Part shown: positions 50,851-60,578 of the stretch, piece by piece | Position numbering within the stretch: position 1 is the stretch's first letter | Layout of the letters: the number at the start of each line of letters is the position of its first letter | Position numbers and translations under genes: made by a program | DNA from: JANYGA01 sp031420415 | Lineage (GTDB): Bacteria; Vulcanimicrobiota; Vulcanimicrobiia; Vulcanimicrobiales; Vulcanimicrobiaceae | DNA length: 64,000 nucleotides | Direction of reading: 5' to 3' | Assembly (NCBI GenBank): GCA_031420415.1 | Contig: JANOMT010000027.1 | Span: 18,472 to 82,471, forward strand | The notes under the pieces: generated by a model | The model's database searches: none | Seen by the model: only the letters and a program-made list of their open reading frames with translations | What the model was told of the DNA's origin: nothing

Positions 50851-51707
50851 TCGACGATGAGTTCGACGCCGCGCCGCAGGAAATGGCGTCCCGGCGTCCC
50901 TCGCTCGAGCGCGCGCGCCGCAGCATCGAGACGCTCGAACGAGAGATTGCGTGCGTCGCCCGTCGCTTCCACGATTGCTTCCCGCAAAAGAGCTCTTCGT
51001 TCCGCCTGCGGTGATCCGGCACGCTCTTCCCGCAAGATCGCCGCGCAACGCGCGACGGCGGCATCGAGATGCGGGAAACTCGGCCGCAACGTCTCGAGTG
51101 CCGCACGAACGGCGTTGCGTCGGTACGCGAAATCACCATTTGTCGGATCCGCCGCGTACGGGAGATGATGTGCGGCCGCATACGCCCGCAACATCTCGGG
51201 TTCGCATCGTAGCAACGGGCGCAACACGATCGTGCCTGAGGCGAGTTCACGCTCCGGGGCCATTCCGGTCAAGCCATCGGGGCCCGCGCCGCGCAGGAGC
51301 GCGAGAAACACGGTCTCGGTTTGATCGCCCGCGTGATGCGCGGTGACGATCCGCGACGCCCGGACGTCGCGCGCGATGCCGTCAAGTGCGGCATAGCGCT
51401 CGTCGCGCAGGCGTGCTTCATCGGCACCCCCGTCCCGGAGCGAGACGGCAACGACGCGTGCGCCAAGCGACGCGCCCAGACTCAGGACGACCGCTTCGTC
51501 CTGCCAAGCGCTCCCGCGCAAATTTGCGTTGACGTGCGCGAGGACGAGCGTTCCGCCGCATTCGCGCGCGAGTGGCGCGAGTAACGCTGCGAGCGCGACG
51601 CTATCGGGCCCACCCGACGTCGCGACGACGAGCGTTTCGCCCGTGCGCATCGCGATGCGCGCGGCGAGATCCGCTTCGAGTGCGGCGAACGGCCGCGCGC
51701 CGCGCAT
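50847..51707 (-). CDS. tilS: tRNA(Ile)-lysidine synthase
   Basis: 286 residues: PP-loop VVATSGGPDSVALAALLA near the N-terminus, LAHVNANLRGSAWQDEA, and TAHHAGDQTETVFLALLRGAG. Converts C34 of the CAU anticodon of tRNA-Ile to lysidine. It is short relative to E. coli TilS and lacks the C-terminal substrate-specificity domain, as in the core-only TilS of several phyla. Confidence 0.92.
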   Translation of the reverse strand: MRGARPFAALEADLAARIAMRTGETLVVATSGGPDSVALAALLAPLARECGGTLVLAHVNANLRGSAWQDEAVVLSLGASLGARVVAVSLRDGGADEARLRDERYAALDGIARDVRASRIVTAHHAGDQTETVFLALLRGAGPDGLTGMAPERELASGTIVLRPLLRCEPEMLRAYAAAHHLPYAADPTNGDFAYRRNAVRAALETLRPSFPHLDAAVARCAAILREERAGSPQAERRALLREAIVEATGDARNLSFERLDAAARALERGTPGRHFLRRGVELIVE

Positions 51708-51712
51708 CGCCG

Positions 51713-52213
51713 TCAGCTCCTCACGGCGCGCGCCATCTCGCGCTGAACGTCGCGGTCTTTCTCATCTTTCTTTTTGTCCCAAAGCTTTTTGCCACGGACG
51801 AGCGCGACGGAAATTTTTACTTTGCCGCGCGTGAAGTAGAGTCGCACCGGAATGAGCGTGAGGCCTTTTTCAGATATCCGACCTTTGAGTCTCAGGATAT
51901 CTTTTTTGTGCACGAGCAATTTGCGCGGCCGGTTCGGATCGACGTTGGAAAAACTGCCTTCGAGATACGGCGGGATGTAGACCGAGAGCAACCAGAGCTC
52001 GTCGTCGCGGATGCGCGCGTAGGCCTCGCTGATGCTGATCTGGCCACCGCGAATGCTCTTGATCTCCGTGCCCGTGAGCACGATTCCGGCTTCGAATTGC
52101 TCGAGCCATTCGTATTCGAACCGCGCGCGACGATTTTCGATCGTCGGCGACGGCGCGGGCGGCTTGCGCGGTTTGGGCGCGGCCGCCGTGGTTTTCGCTT
52201 TAGGTCCGGCCAT
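51713..52213 (-). CDS. smpB: SsrA-binding protein SmpB
   Basis: Binds tmRNA and brings it to stalled ribosomes. 166 residues; a 25-residue Ala/Pro/Lys-rich N-terminal extension precedes the core ENRRARFEYEWLEQFEAGIV, LTGTEIKSIRGGQISISEAY, SNVDPNRPRKLLVHKKDI and the basic C-terminal tail KKLWDKKKDEKDRDVQREMA. Overlaps the upstream thioesterase gene by 14 bases. No tmRNA (ssrA) gene was found in the window. Confidence 0.94.
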   Translation of the reverse strand: MAGPKAKTTAAAPKPRKPPAPSPTIENRRARFEYEWLEQFEAGIVLTGTEIKSIRGGQISISEAYARIRDDELWLLSVYIPPYLEGSFSNVDPNRPRKLLVHKKDILRLKGRISEKGLTLIPVRLYFTRGKVKISVALVRGKKLWDKKKDEKDRDVQREMARAVRS

Positions 52214-52661
52214 TTACGCCCGGACTTCCCAATCGCTCTCCGGGTTGCAAGGTCCCGCGCACGACGAAGCTACCCTCCGCCGATGCGAGCAGCGTGCCCG
52301 CTTCATCGCGTACGCTCGCTTCGATCCCGAGCACCGTGCGTCGATGCCACAACACGTTGCCACGAACCTCGAGCGGAATGCCGATGCCGACCTCGTTGCG
52401 GAAGCGCATTTTGAGATCGCCCGTCACGCCGAGAAACCCGCGAGCGCCCGCCGCATACGCCATCGCTTCATCGAGGACGAGCGCGACGATACCACCATGG
52501 ACGACGCCACGCCAGCCTTGGAACGTCGGTGGAATCGTCAATGACGCGCGCACCGAGAGGTCGCCCTCGGTCGCGAACACCATTTTGAGCCCGATCGAGG
52601 AGAGCTGCCCGCAGCCGATGCAGTATCCGTCGTCGATCGGCGTCGCGGCACGATCGGTCAT
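52200..52661 (-). CDS. PaaI-family hotdog-fold thioesterase
   Basis: 153 residues: CIGCGQLSSIGLKMVF at the start (a Cys pair sometimes seen in this subgroup), then hotdog core TFQGWRGVVHGGIVALVLDE AMAYA, where the H-G-G is the family signature, and VLWHRRTVLGIEASVRDEAG. Hydrolyses an acyl-CoA or aryl-CoA; the substrate is unknown. Overlaps the TPR gene upstream (ATGA) and smpB downstream. Confidence 0.87.
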   Translation of the reverse strand: MTDRAATPIDDGYCIGCGQLSSIGLKMVFATEGDLSVRASLTIPPTFQGWRGVVHGGIVALVLDEAMAYAAGARGFLGVTGDLKMRFRNEVGIGIPLEVRGNVLWHRRTVLGIEASVRDEAGTLLASAEGSFVVRGTLQPGERLGSPGVNGRT

Positions 52662-53656
52662 CGACTCTTCGCGGGCTCCGGCGACGACTTTCCTTCCGCC
52701 TTATCGTAATCGCCGGCTTTGATTTTCCCGAGCAACGTCTTCGCGTAGATCGTATCGACATCGTTTGCGACGGCGGCGTTGAGGATGCTCGTCGCGCTCT
52801 TGAGATCGTGTTGTTCGATGTAGATCCGTCCGAGCAACGTGTAGCCGTGCTGCCCCGCTTCGCCGACGTGCGCGGCATCGAGCGCGATCGCTTTATTGAG
52901 GTAGCCGATCGCGGCATCGGGTTGATGCAGATCGTGCAAGAGCGAGCCGATGTGAAAGTTGATATCGGCGTATTGCGGCACGAGATTGGGCACGTCGATG
53001 AGATAGCTCAGGCCGCGCTGGGGATCGCGCAGATCGCTCTGATAGAGCTGGCCGAGATACTCGCGCGCGAGCACGTTATCGGCATCGGTGCGTAGCGCCG
53101 CGAGCAACTCCGTCTTCGATCTGTTCGCCGAACGTTCGTTGAAGCGCATGATGCCAAGGCCCACGTGCGCGGCCGCGCCGTCGGGATCGAGCGCGATCGC
53201 GGAATTGAGTTCTTCACGCGCATCTTGCGTACGATCGCGACCGGCGACCGACTGAAACATGTACGAAAATCCGAGCCGAACGTGGTTCACGTAGTTTTTC
53301 GGAGCGCCGGATGCGGCGTCTTCTTCCACATTCGTGAGGACGTCGAGGGCGCCGGGCTGCTGCGCGGCGGCCGCATTGAGGAACGAGATCGCGAGCGTGT
53401 TGTCGGGGATGATCGCGAGCGCACGTTCGAATTCATCCTGCGCTTTTTTAAATTCGCGCGCGTAGAAATGCTTGAGCCCGGCATCGATCCGATCGACGAA
53501 TCCATGGTTCGCATAGTCGTTGCGGCCGGCAGCGGGCGGCGCTGGCTTCGTCGTCGCTGCTTTTCCGGCCGACGCAGGCACGGGCGCGGCGAGGCAGTAG
53601 ATCGGCGCGGCGAGCACCAGCAACAGAGCGAGCGAGCCCGCGAAACGAGAGAGCAT
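52658..53656 (-). CDS. Exported tetratricopeptide-repeat protein
   Basis: 332 residues from ATG at 53656 (the frame is open for 100 codons upstream but is noise). Signal peptide at 1-24, then six or more TPR-type helices with FKKAQDEFERALAIIPDNTL and REELNSAIALDPDGAAAHVG, NKAIALDAAHVGEAGQHGYT. Role unknown; such proteins serve as scaffolds for envelope assembly. Stop overlaps the thioesterase start. Confidence 0.8.
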   Translation of the reverse strand: MLSRFAGSLALLLVLAAPIYCLAAPVPASAGKAATTKPAPPAAGRNDYANHGFVDRIDAGLKHFYAREFKKAQDEFERALAIIPDNTLAISFLNAAAAQQPGALDVLTNVEEDAASGAPKNYVNHVRLGFSYMFQSVAGRDRTQDAREELNSAIALDPDGAAAHVGLGIMRFNERSANRSKTELLAALRTDADNVLAREYLGQLYQSDLRDPQRGLSYLIDVPNLVPQYADINFHIGSLLHDLHQPDAAIGYLNKAIALDAAHVGEAGQHGYTLLGRIYIEQHDLKSATSILNAAVANDVDTIYAKTLLGKIKAGDYDKAEGKSSPEPAKSR

Positions 53657-53687
53657 GAAGACGTCCTTTAGCGTTGCGAAGCCGGTA

Positions 53688-54413
53688 TCATCGTCCGGCC
53701 CCCAGTCGGCGCCCGAGCGCGTCCGGTAAACGCGCCGCGGCAATCTTGCGTTGCGTTTCCTCGATCGCGTAGGGTACGCGCTCCCACTGCACGCGTCGCG
53801 CCACATCGTCGAAACGGACGAACGAGGCGTCGGGGTTGAGGTCGCGCGGTTGCCCGACGCTTCCGACATTGACGATGTAGCGGTGACCCTCGATGAAATC
53901 GAGCGTGCCGCCCTGTTGAAAAAACCGATGCTCGAGCGTGCCGTCGGGCCCGAGTGCATAAGCGTCGGCGATATGCGTGTGACCGACGAAGATCAGGGTC
54001 GCGTCGGTCGCAGCGAACGCGCGCGTCGCCGCCGCCTTATCGAGAATATAGGTAAAATACTCGACCGGCGCCCCGTGAACGAGCAGAAAATCGGGATGGC
54101 GGAGTTCGTAGGAGAGGCCGTCGAGCCAATCGAGGTGCTCGGGCGCGAGCTGCCCTTGCGTCCACTCGAGCGCGCTCCGCGCGGCATCGTTAAAGAACTC
54201 GAGGCCGTGACTATCGATCGCGGCGACGTCGTGATTGCCGAGCACGGTTTCGTGCGCGCGCGCACGCACGCGCGCGAGACAAGCGTTGGGGTCGGGGCCA
54301 TACCCGACGATATCACCCAGGCACAGGATGCGATCGTGCGCATCGATACGTGCGAAGACCGCGTCGAGCGCTTCGAGATTGCTGTGAATGTCGGATACGA
54401 TTGCGTACGTCAT
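53688..54413 (-). CDS. Calcineurin-like metallophosphoesterase
   Basis: 241 residues from ATG at 54413, which overlaps the hisC stop (ATGA). Metal-ligand motifs in order: AIVSDIHSNLEALDAV, LCLGDIVGYGPDPNAC, VLGNHDVAAID, LVHGAP and FVGHTHIADAY. This is the YfcE/ApaH-like single-domain type with the C-terminal NVGSVGQPRDLNP segment. Substrate unknown. Confidence 0.92.
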   Translation of the reverse strand: MTYAIVSDIHSNLEALDAVFARIDAHDRILCLGDIVGYGPDPNACLARVRARAHETVLGNHDVAAIDSHGLEFFNDAARSALEWTQGQLAPEHLDWLDGLSYELRHPDFLLVHGAPVEYFTYILDKAAATRAFAATDATLIFVGHTHIADAYALGPDGTLEHRFFQQGGTLDFIEGHRYIVNVGSVGQPRDLNPDASFVRFDDVARRVQWERVPYAIEETQRKIAAARLPDALGRRLGAGR

Positions 54414-55525
54414 CGGGGAGCGGGCGCGTTCGCGTCGGAGTGCGCGAGCGCCTCGGCAAAGGCCGTGCCGAAACGCGCGCGTTCGGGCGCCGTGCCGACC
54501 GTGACGCGAATGTAGCCGTCGAGCGGTGCGAAGGCGGGTTTGCGCACGAAGACGCCGAGCGCGAGCAATGCCGCGACGACCGCCTCCGCTCGCGCGCGCG
54601 AGCCGCAATCGATGCAGACGAAGTTCGTATGCGATGGGATCGTCGCGCACTCATGAAGCGTGGCGATCCGCACGTACGCGTCGCGCCCGCGCGCGACCTC
54701 GGCGACGACGTCGCGCACGAAAGCGCGATCGTCGAGGGCGGCGAGCGCACCGACCTGCGCGATGCGATTCACGCCGAAATGATTGCGAATTTTATCGAGC
54801 GAGGTGACGACCGATCGCGGCGCGATCGCATAGGCAACGCGCGCGCCCGCAAAACCGTAGGCTTTCGAAAACGTTCGCATGCGAACGACATTTTCGTGTA
54901 CGCCGTCGGCCAAGAGATCCTGCGTGGCCACGAAATCGCCGTACGCTTCGTCGAGCACGAGTAACGCGTGTGACGGTAACGCCCGCACGAGCGCTTCGAC
55001 GTCGGTCCGTCCCGCAAACGTGCCGCTCGGGTTATCGGGATTGGCGAGGTACACGATACGGGCGCGCGTTTCGCGAGCACGTGTCGCGAGCGCATCGAGG
55101 CGCACCGTTCCGTTCTCGGCATAAGGCACGGTTTCGAGGCGCGCGCCGTACGCATCGACGTGGTACACGTACGTCGGATACGATCCACGCGTCGCGACCG
55201 TCACGTCGCCGGGCGCGAGATATGCGCGCACGATGAGACCGAGCAGATCGTCGATGCCCGAGCCGATCGCGATTTCCTCGATCGTGCAGTCGTGCTTCCG
55301 TGCGAGCGCCGTGCGCAGATCGAACATTTCGGGATCGCCGTAAAACGCGATGCGCTCGATCTCCGCACGCATCGCGGCAAGCGCGCGCGGCGGCGGCCCG
55401 AACGCGCTTTCGTTCGCACCGAGCCGCACGATCGAGGCAATCCCCGCCTTTCGCGCGAGTTCTTCGGGTCCGACGAAGGGCTTGTTTGCCGGAAGCGCCG
55501 CAACGAGCGGCGTCGGATCGATCAC
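54410..55525 (-). CDS. hisC: Histidinol-phosphate aminotransferase
   Basis: 371 residues from GTG at 55525, overlapping the moeA stop (GTGA); the ORF frame runs back inside moeA but is Arg-rich noise. PLP fold type I: RLGANESAFGPPPRALAAM, DDLLGLIVRAYLAPGD, LANPDNPSGTFAG, LDEAYGDFV and RTFSKAYGFAGARVAYAIA with the Schiff-base Lys in SKAYG. Histidine synthesis, or aromatic aminotransferase (HisC-like); next to no other his gene. Confidence 0.92.
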   Translation of the reverse strand: MIDPTPLVAALPANKPFVGPEELARKAGIASIVRLGANESAFGPPPRALAAMRAEIERIAFYGDPEMFDLRTALARKHDCTIEEIAIGSGIDDLLGLIVRAYLAPGDVTVATRGSYPTYVYHVDAYGARLETVPYAENGTVRLDALATRARETRARIVYLANPDNPSGTFAGRTDVEALVRALPSHALLVLDEAYGDFVATQDLLADGVHENVVRMRTFSKAYGFAGARVAYAIAPRSVVTSLDKIRNHFGVNRIAQVGALAALDDRAFVRDVVAEVARGRDAYVRIATLHECATIPSHTNFVCIDCGSRARAEAVVAALLALGVFVRKPAFAPLDGYIRVTVGTAPERARFGTAFAEALAHSDANAPAPR

Positions 55526-56817
55526 GCGCTCGCGATCGGCGCGCCGCCGCTGGAGAGCAACGTGATGCCGAGCGTCTCGCCCACGTCGATGCGCGCGTGC
55601 GTCTCCCCGATCGTCGCATATCCGCTCGCCCGCGCGAGCAGACTCGTCTGCGCGGAACGGATCGTGAGCGGTTCGGCAAGGAGCATCGCGCCGCGGAGGA
55701 CGAGACGCGCGGGCACGAAGTGCGTCCAACCCGCGCGGCCGACGAACGGAGCCGCGGCGATCGCTGCGAGCGTAACCGGCCGCGCGTCGCGTTCGCCCGT
55801 GAGCGCAGCGACGATCGGACGCACGACGGCCTCGAGAATCATGAGCGCCGACGACGGATTGCCGGGCAATCCGATCACGGCTTTTCCGGCGATCGCCGCA
55901 AGGAGTGTCGGCTTTCCCGGTTTGACGCGCAGCCCGTGCACGATCGATGCCCCCGCTTCGATTTCTTCGACCACGCGCGGGACGAGATCGCGCTCGCCGA
56001 CCGAGGAGCCACCGGTCGTGACGACGGCATCGCATGTGGCGAGCGCGTCGCGTAGCGCCGCGAGCAGACCGCCGTGTGTGTCGGGCGCGCGCGGCATGTG
56101 CACGGGCTGTGCGCCGAGCGCGACGAGTGCGCCACCGAGCGCATATCGATTGGAATCGCGAATCTGACCGATCCCGAGTTCGGCTGTGGGATCGACGAGT
56201 TCGTCGCCCGTGGAGACCAGCGCGATGCGCGGGCGACGAAAGACCGGGACGCGCGCGATACCGAGCGTTGCGAGCACGCCGAGTTCGGGGCCGCCGATAC
56301 GGCGACCGGCCGCGAGCACCGTCTCACCGAGCGCGATATCGCTCGCACGCTGCGAGAGACACGCACCGCTCTCCGGAGGCGTGTCGAGGTCGATCGTTTC
56401 GCCCTCGATCCGCGCGTCTTCTTGCGGCACGACGGCATCGGCGCCATCGGGCAGGGCACCGCCGGTTGGAATCCACATCGCTTCGTCGCGCGCGAGCGCG
56501 CGCGGTGCGGGGGTGCCCATCGCGACGGCGCCGACGATGCGACGCGATGCCCCGCCGTGCTCGCTCAAAACGGCGAAGCCGTCCATCGTCGAGCGTGCGT
56601 GTGAGGGATGATCTTCGCGCGCTACCGCATCGCGGGCGAGCACGCGGCCGACGGCATCTTCGAGCGAAACCTCTTCGATCGCAGGCGCGGCAAGATGCGC
56701 GCGACCGAGATACGCGACGACGGCTTGTGCCGGTGCGAGAAGGCGCTCGAGATCGAATCCCCCCAGGCGCGATCCGTGCGCGAACGGCGACCGTAGGACC
56801 GCGGCCGAATCCTGCAT
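55522..56817 (-). CDS. moeA: Molybdopterin molybdenumtransferase MoeA
   Basis: Inserts molybdate into molybdopterin. 431 residues from ATG at 56817; SLEDAVGRVLARDAVAREDH, STMDGFAVLSEHG, MWIPTGGALPDGADAVVPQE, FRRPRIALVSTGDELVDP, VVTTGGSSVGERDLVPRVVE and GLPGNPSSALMILEAVV cover the four MoeA domains. Divergent from serS across 58 bases. The mog and moaC genes are at 29180-30234. Confidence 0.94.
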   Translation of the reverse strand: MQDSAAVLRSPFAHGSRLGGFDLERLLAPAQAVVAYLGRAHLAAPAIEEVSLEDAVGRVLARDAVAREDHPSHARSTMDGFAVLSEHGGASRRIVGAVAMGTPAPRALARDEAMWIPTGGALPDGADAVVPQEDARIEGETIDLDTPPESGACLSQRASDIALGETVLAAGRRIGGPELGVLATLGIARVPVFRRPRIALVSTGDELVDPTAELGIGQIRDSNRYALGGALVALGAQPVHMPRAPDTHGGLLAALRDALATCDAVVTTGGSSVGERDLVPRVVEEIEAGASIVHGLRVKPGKPTLLAAIAGKAVIGLPGNPSSALMILEAVVRPIVAALTGERDARPVTLAAIAAAPFVGRAGWTHFVPARLVLRGAMLLAEPLTIRSAQTSLLARASGYATIGETHARIDVGETLGITLLSSGGAPIASA

Positions 56818-56875
56818 AACGACGACTTCCAATCGAGGTGGCAATCTGCTGCCTTCTTCATATGGACAACGACCG

Positions 56876-58165
56876 ATGTTAGACCTTGCGCTCTTGCGCC
56901 GCGAACCGGATCGCGTGCGGCGCGTTGCGGCGCGCCGAGCCGTCGGCGGCGGCTTCGTCGACGACGTGCTCGCGATCGACGTACGCCTGCGAGCCGCGCG
57001 CACGACCGCCGAAGCGCTGCAAGCGGAGAAAAATGCTCTCACCGCGCGCATCTCGCAAGCGAGCGATAAGGGTGCAGCCGCGCGTGAACTGCGGCCGCAC
57101 ATCGCCGAACTCGACGTCCGCATCGTCGCGGCAAACGCGGAGATTCCGCCGCTCGACGCGCAGATCGATGCGATCCTCTCCGAGATCCCGAACCTTCTCG
57201 ACGACGCCGTTCCCGATGGTGCGGGCGAAGACGACAACGTCCTCGTGCGCGATTCGGGGCCGCCACCCATCGCTGCGTTCGTGGCTAAACCGCATTACGA
57301 ACTCGGCGAAGCGCTCGGTATCATCGATTTCGAACGCGCGACCAAACTCTCGGGCGCACGCTTCTCGGTGCTGCGCGGCGCGGGCGCGCGACTCTCGCGC
57401 GCGATCGTCGCATTTTTTCTGAGCCGCGCGAACGAACGCGGCTACACCGAGATCGCACCGCCGCTGCTCGTCACACGCGACACTATGTGGTCGACGGGAC
57501 AGCTCACGAAATTCGCCGACGCGATGTTCCGCGATACCGATGCGGATCTCTTCATGATTCCGACCGCCGAGGTGCCGCTCACGGCGCTCCATCGCGACGA
57601 GATCCTCGGCGCCGATGCGTTGCCGTTGCAATACACCGCGCACACGCCATGTTTCCGCAAAGAAGCGGGCGCGGCGGGCAAAGATACGCGCGGACTCATC
57701 CGCCAACATCAATTCGAAAAAGTCGAACTCGTCTGGCTCGTACCGCCCGAAAAATCCGACGAGACGCTCGAACGGCTCACCGCCGATTCCGAGGCACTCC
57801 TCGCCGAACTCGAACTCCCGTATCGCGTGGTCGCGCTCTGCAGCGCGGATGTCGGCTTCAACGCCGCGCGCGCGTACGATCTCGAAGTGTGGCTGCCCGG
57901 TCAGCAGCTCTATCGCGAGATCAGCTCGTGTTCGAACTGTACCGATTTCCAAGCGCGGCGCGCGCAGATCCGCTTCCGTCGCGAAGCGAAGGGCAAACCG
58001 GAGTTCGTTCACACGTTAAACGGTTCGGCACTAGCCGTCGGGCGGACGCTCGTCGCGATTTTGGAAAACTATCAGCGCGAAGATGGCGGTGTCACGATCC
58101 CGCGCGCGCTCGTATCGTTCTGCGGGTTCTCGTCGATCGAGCCGGACGGGACGACGCGTCCGTAG
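56876..58165 (+). CDS. serS: Seryl-tRNA synthetase
   Basis: Charges tRNA-Ser and tRNA-Sec. 429 residues: N-terminal tRNA-binding coiled coil (residues about 1-110), then class II core with ARLSRAIVAFFLSRANERGY, CFRKEAGAAGKDTRGLIRQH motif 2 region, and ETGSALAVGRTLVAILENYQ-type motif 3 (SALAVGRTLVAILENYQ). ATG at 56876; a preceding ATG at 56862 is out of frame. Convergent with the Nudix gene, 18 bases apart. Confidence 0.96.
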   Translation: MLDLALLRREPDRVRRVAARRAVGGGFVDDVLAIDVRLRAARTTAEALQAEKNALTARISQASDKGAAARELRPHIAELDVRIVAANAEIPPLDAQIDAILSEIPNLLDDAVPDGAGEDDNVLVRDSGPPPIAAFVAKPHYELGEALGIIDFERATKLSGARFSVLRGAGARLSRAIVAFFLSRANERGYTEIAPPLLVTRDTMWSTGQLTKFADAMFRDTDADLFMIPTAEVPLTALHRDEILGADALPLQYTAHTPCFRKEAGAAGKDTRGLIRQHQFEKVELVWLVPPEKSDETLERLTADSEALLAELELPYRVVALCSADVGFNAARAYDLEVWLPGQQLYREISSCSNCTDFQARRAQIRFRREAKGKPEFVHTLNGSALAVGRTLVAILENYQREDGGVTIPRALVSFCGFSSIEPDGTTRP

Positions 58166-58183
58166 CGGCACGTCGCGCGCTGG

Positions 58184-58726
58184 TTACTCCTGTACGACTG
58201 TGCGTAAGCTCGCGCTCTTCGCAACGAGTCTGCGGACCGATTCGTCGATCGTAAAATGCTCGATCTCGGCGAAGGGCACCCAGCGCACGGCATGCGATTC
58301 GTCGCTAACGATCGGCGCTTCGTCTCGAGGCGCGTGGAACGCGTGGCGGACGTCGTAGTGAAAATGCGCGAGCTCGTTGCCGCGCGCCGGAATCTCGTGC
58401 ACGTCGAGATCGTAGATGCCGGCGGTTGCGGGGGCGAGGTTCGCGAGGCCCGTCTCTTCCATTGCCTCGCGTAACGCCACCCGGCGCACGTCGCCGTCGC
58501 CGTCGGCATGGCCGCCAGGCTGAAGCCATCGTTCGAGCTTTCGATGGTGCAAGAGCACGACGGCCGAGGCGTCGGCATCGACGATCCACGCGGAGCCCGT
58601 CACGTGCCCCGCAACATTCGTGCGTTCGAAGCAATCTTCGTTCGTCGCTACGAACGCGCGCAGGCGATCGCGCATGTCGCACTCGCGCGCATCTGAGGGC
58701 TCGTAGGCGTCGAGCTCGTCGAGCAA
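58184..58726 (-). CDS. Nudix hydrolase, altered Nudix box
   Basis: 180 residues. Nudix box read as GGHADGDGDVRRVALREAMEE TGL region: consensus G-x5-E-x7-R-E-U-x-E-E-x-G-U has its late R-E-x-x-E-E but the first Glu position holds Gly/Asp. Otherwise similar to known proteins of this group with GGHADGDE. Preceded by SGSAWIVDADASAVVLLHHRK. Substrate unknown (nucleoside diphosphate-X). Convergent with serS. Confidence 0.85.
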   Translation of the reverse strand: MLDELDAYEPSDARECDMRDRLRAFVATNEDCFERTNVAGHVTGSAWIVDADASAVVLLHHRKLERWLQPGGHADGDGDVRRVALREAMEETGLANLAPATAGIYDLDVHEIPARGNELAHFHYDVRHAFHAPRDEAPIVSDESHAVRWVPFAEIEHFTIDESVRRLVAKSASLRTVVQE

Positions 58727-58794
58727 GAGCCTCCGGTACCGGCCGACCTCGGCGAGACGTAGCTCGTTCGGCGAAGTCTGGCCCGAAGGTACGA

Positions 58795-60441
58795 TTACCG
58801 CCGCAGCCGCGCGAGCCGCGCGACATCGGCCGCGATCACGCGTGCCGTCATCTTCGCCGACATCATGACCGCGGGCGTCCCGCCACCCGGCTGCGTGTTC
58901 GCGCCGACGAGATAGAGCCCGGCGACGTCTTCGCTGCGATTATGCGGCCGAAAGAACGCGCTCTGGACGAAGATCGGCTCGAGCCCGAAGGCGTTGCCGA
59001 GCCGGCTGTTGAGGGTCTGCTCGAAATAGGTCGGCGTGATAAAACTCGAGGTCGTCAAGCGGTCGCGCAGATTCGGGATGTGGCCGCGCTCGTCGAGCAT
59101 CGCGATCACCTCAGCAACGAGTTTCGGTCCGGCCATAGACCAGTCGATCCCACTCGCGTTATGTGGCACGGGAATGAGTGTGTAGGCGGCCTGATGTCCC
59201 GCGGGCGCCATCGACGGATCGGTAAGCGTCGGGACGTGGAGATACTGCGAGAAGTCGGGTGCGAGCACGTGGCGATCGAAAATATCTGCCAAGAGGCCTG
59301 CATAGCGCGGTCCGAGGATGATGTTATGGTGCCGTAGCTCTTTATCGGCATCGGGATCGGAACGAAACCCGAAGTAGATCACCACGACCGACATGGACTG
59401 CTTCGCGAGCTTCAACCGCAGATCGGGATGAATCTTACGAAAGCGTTTCTCGACGAGCCCGTACGTGCCCGCGTAGTCGCCGTTGGAAGCGACGAGATCG
59501 GCGCGAAGCGTCTCGCCGTTCGCAAGCGTCACGCCGCGCGTGCGCGGCTTACCCGACGTTTTCTCCACGTCGATCTTCGCGACTTCGCTCTCGTAGCGGA
59601 TCGTGCCGCCGAGTTCTTCGAATTTTCGCACGAATCCGCGCACGAGGGCGCCCGTTCCGCCAAGGGCGTAGTGCACGCCCCACGTTTTCTCCACGAAGTG
59701 AATCATCGCGTAGATCGCCGGGACGTGCATGGGATTGCCGCCGACCAAGAGCGATTCGAAACTCAGCACAGCGCGCAGCTTCTCACTCTTGACGAACCGC
59801 GAAACGAAGCGGTAGAGCGGCTGCATCGCCCCGAGCCGCACGAGATCGGGCACGACCTTGAGCATCGTAAGAAGATCGCCGAAGAACGTGTAGCCGAGGC
59901 CGAGGAATCCGCGCGTGAAGATACGTTCCGCCGCATCGTGAAAGCGGTCGTAGCCCGCGAGATCGTCCGGGGCGATTACGGAAATCTGTGCGCGCGTATT
60001 GACGGGATCGCCATCGTAATCGTACCACGACCCATCGTCGAAATTGATCCGGTAGAACGGGTTGACGGGTACGATCGTGACATATTCCGAGGTCTTCGGT
60101 CCGCCGCTGATGCCGGTGGTGATCCGCTTGCCATCGAGCACGTGCGGGGGAAAATCGGGCTCATCGAGTTTGGCATCGCCGGGCTCGAGAGCGAAGAGTT
60201 CTTCGATAATGTGGGGCACGGTGAGGACCGTCGGTCCCATGTCGAACGTGTACCCATTCTCGCGCCGCACGTACGCACGACCGCCGGGTCCGTCGAGCTT
60301 CTCGACGATCGTCGTCGCGATGCCCATCGCTTGCAGTCGGATGCCCAGGGCCAGGCCTCCGATGCCGGAGCCGATCACGATCGCGGAGGTGGCGCGTGGT
60401 TGCGTCTTCGCAGGCGATGCGGGGGCGAGCGTTGCGGTCAT
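58795..60441 (-). CDS. crtI: Phytoene desaturase / carotenoid oxidoreductase (CrtI family)
   Basis: FAD enzyme that introduces conjugated double bases into phytoene. 548 residues from ATG at 60441: AIVIGSGIGGLALGIRLQAM (Rossmann FAD motif), GGRAYVRRENGYTFDMGPT, VPAIYAMIHFVEKTWGVHYA and the C-terminal GLYLVGANTQPGGGTPAVMM, all CrtI/CrtN features. No phytoene synthase (crtB) is seen in the window, so the exact substrate (phytoene, or a C30 analogue) is uncertain. Confidence 0.9.
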   Translation of the reverse strand: MTATLAPASPAKTQPRATSAIVIGSGIGGLALGIRLQAMGIATTIVEKLDGPGGRAYVRRENGYTFDMGPTVLTVPHIIEELFALEPGDAKLDEPDFPPHVLDGKRITTGISGGPKTSEYVTIVPVNPFYRINFDDGSWYDYDGDPVNTRAQISVIAPDDLAGYDRFHDAAERIFTRGFLGLGYTFFGDLLTMLKVVPDLVRLGAMQPLYRFVSRFVKSEKLRAVLSFESLLVGGNPMHVPAIYAMIHFVEKTWGVHYALGGTGALVRGFVRKFEELGGTIRYESEVAKIDVEKTSGKPRTRGVTLANGETLRADLVASNGDYAGTYGLVEKRFRKIHPDLRLKLAKQSMSVVVIYFGFRSDPDADKELRHHNIILGPRYAGLLADIFDRHVLAPDFSQYLHVPTLTDPSMAPAGHQAAYTLIPVPHNASGIDWSMAGPKLVAEVIAMLDERGHIPNLRDRLTTSSFITPTYFEQTLNSRLGNAFGLEPIFVQSAFFRPHNRSEDVAGLYLVGANTQPGGGTPAVMMSAKMTARVIAADVARLARLRR

Positions 60442-60578
60442 CGGGTCCTTAGAAGAAGCGGTCGGCCTTGCGGTTCCGTCCGACGTGCAAAACTCGTACG
60501 AATCGCCCGCACCTTCCTGGTCGCCATCCTCGGTATGGGTGCCGAAGAGATCGGGCATGCGATCGGGTTCGCTTGAGT

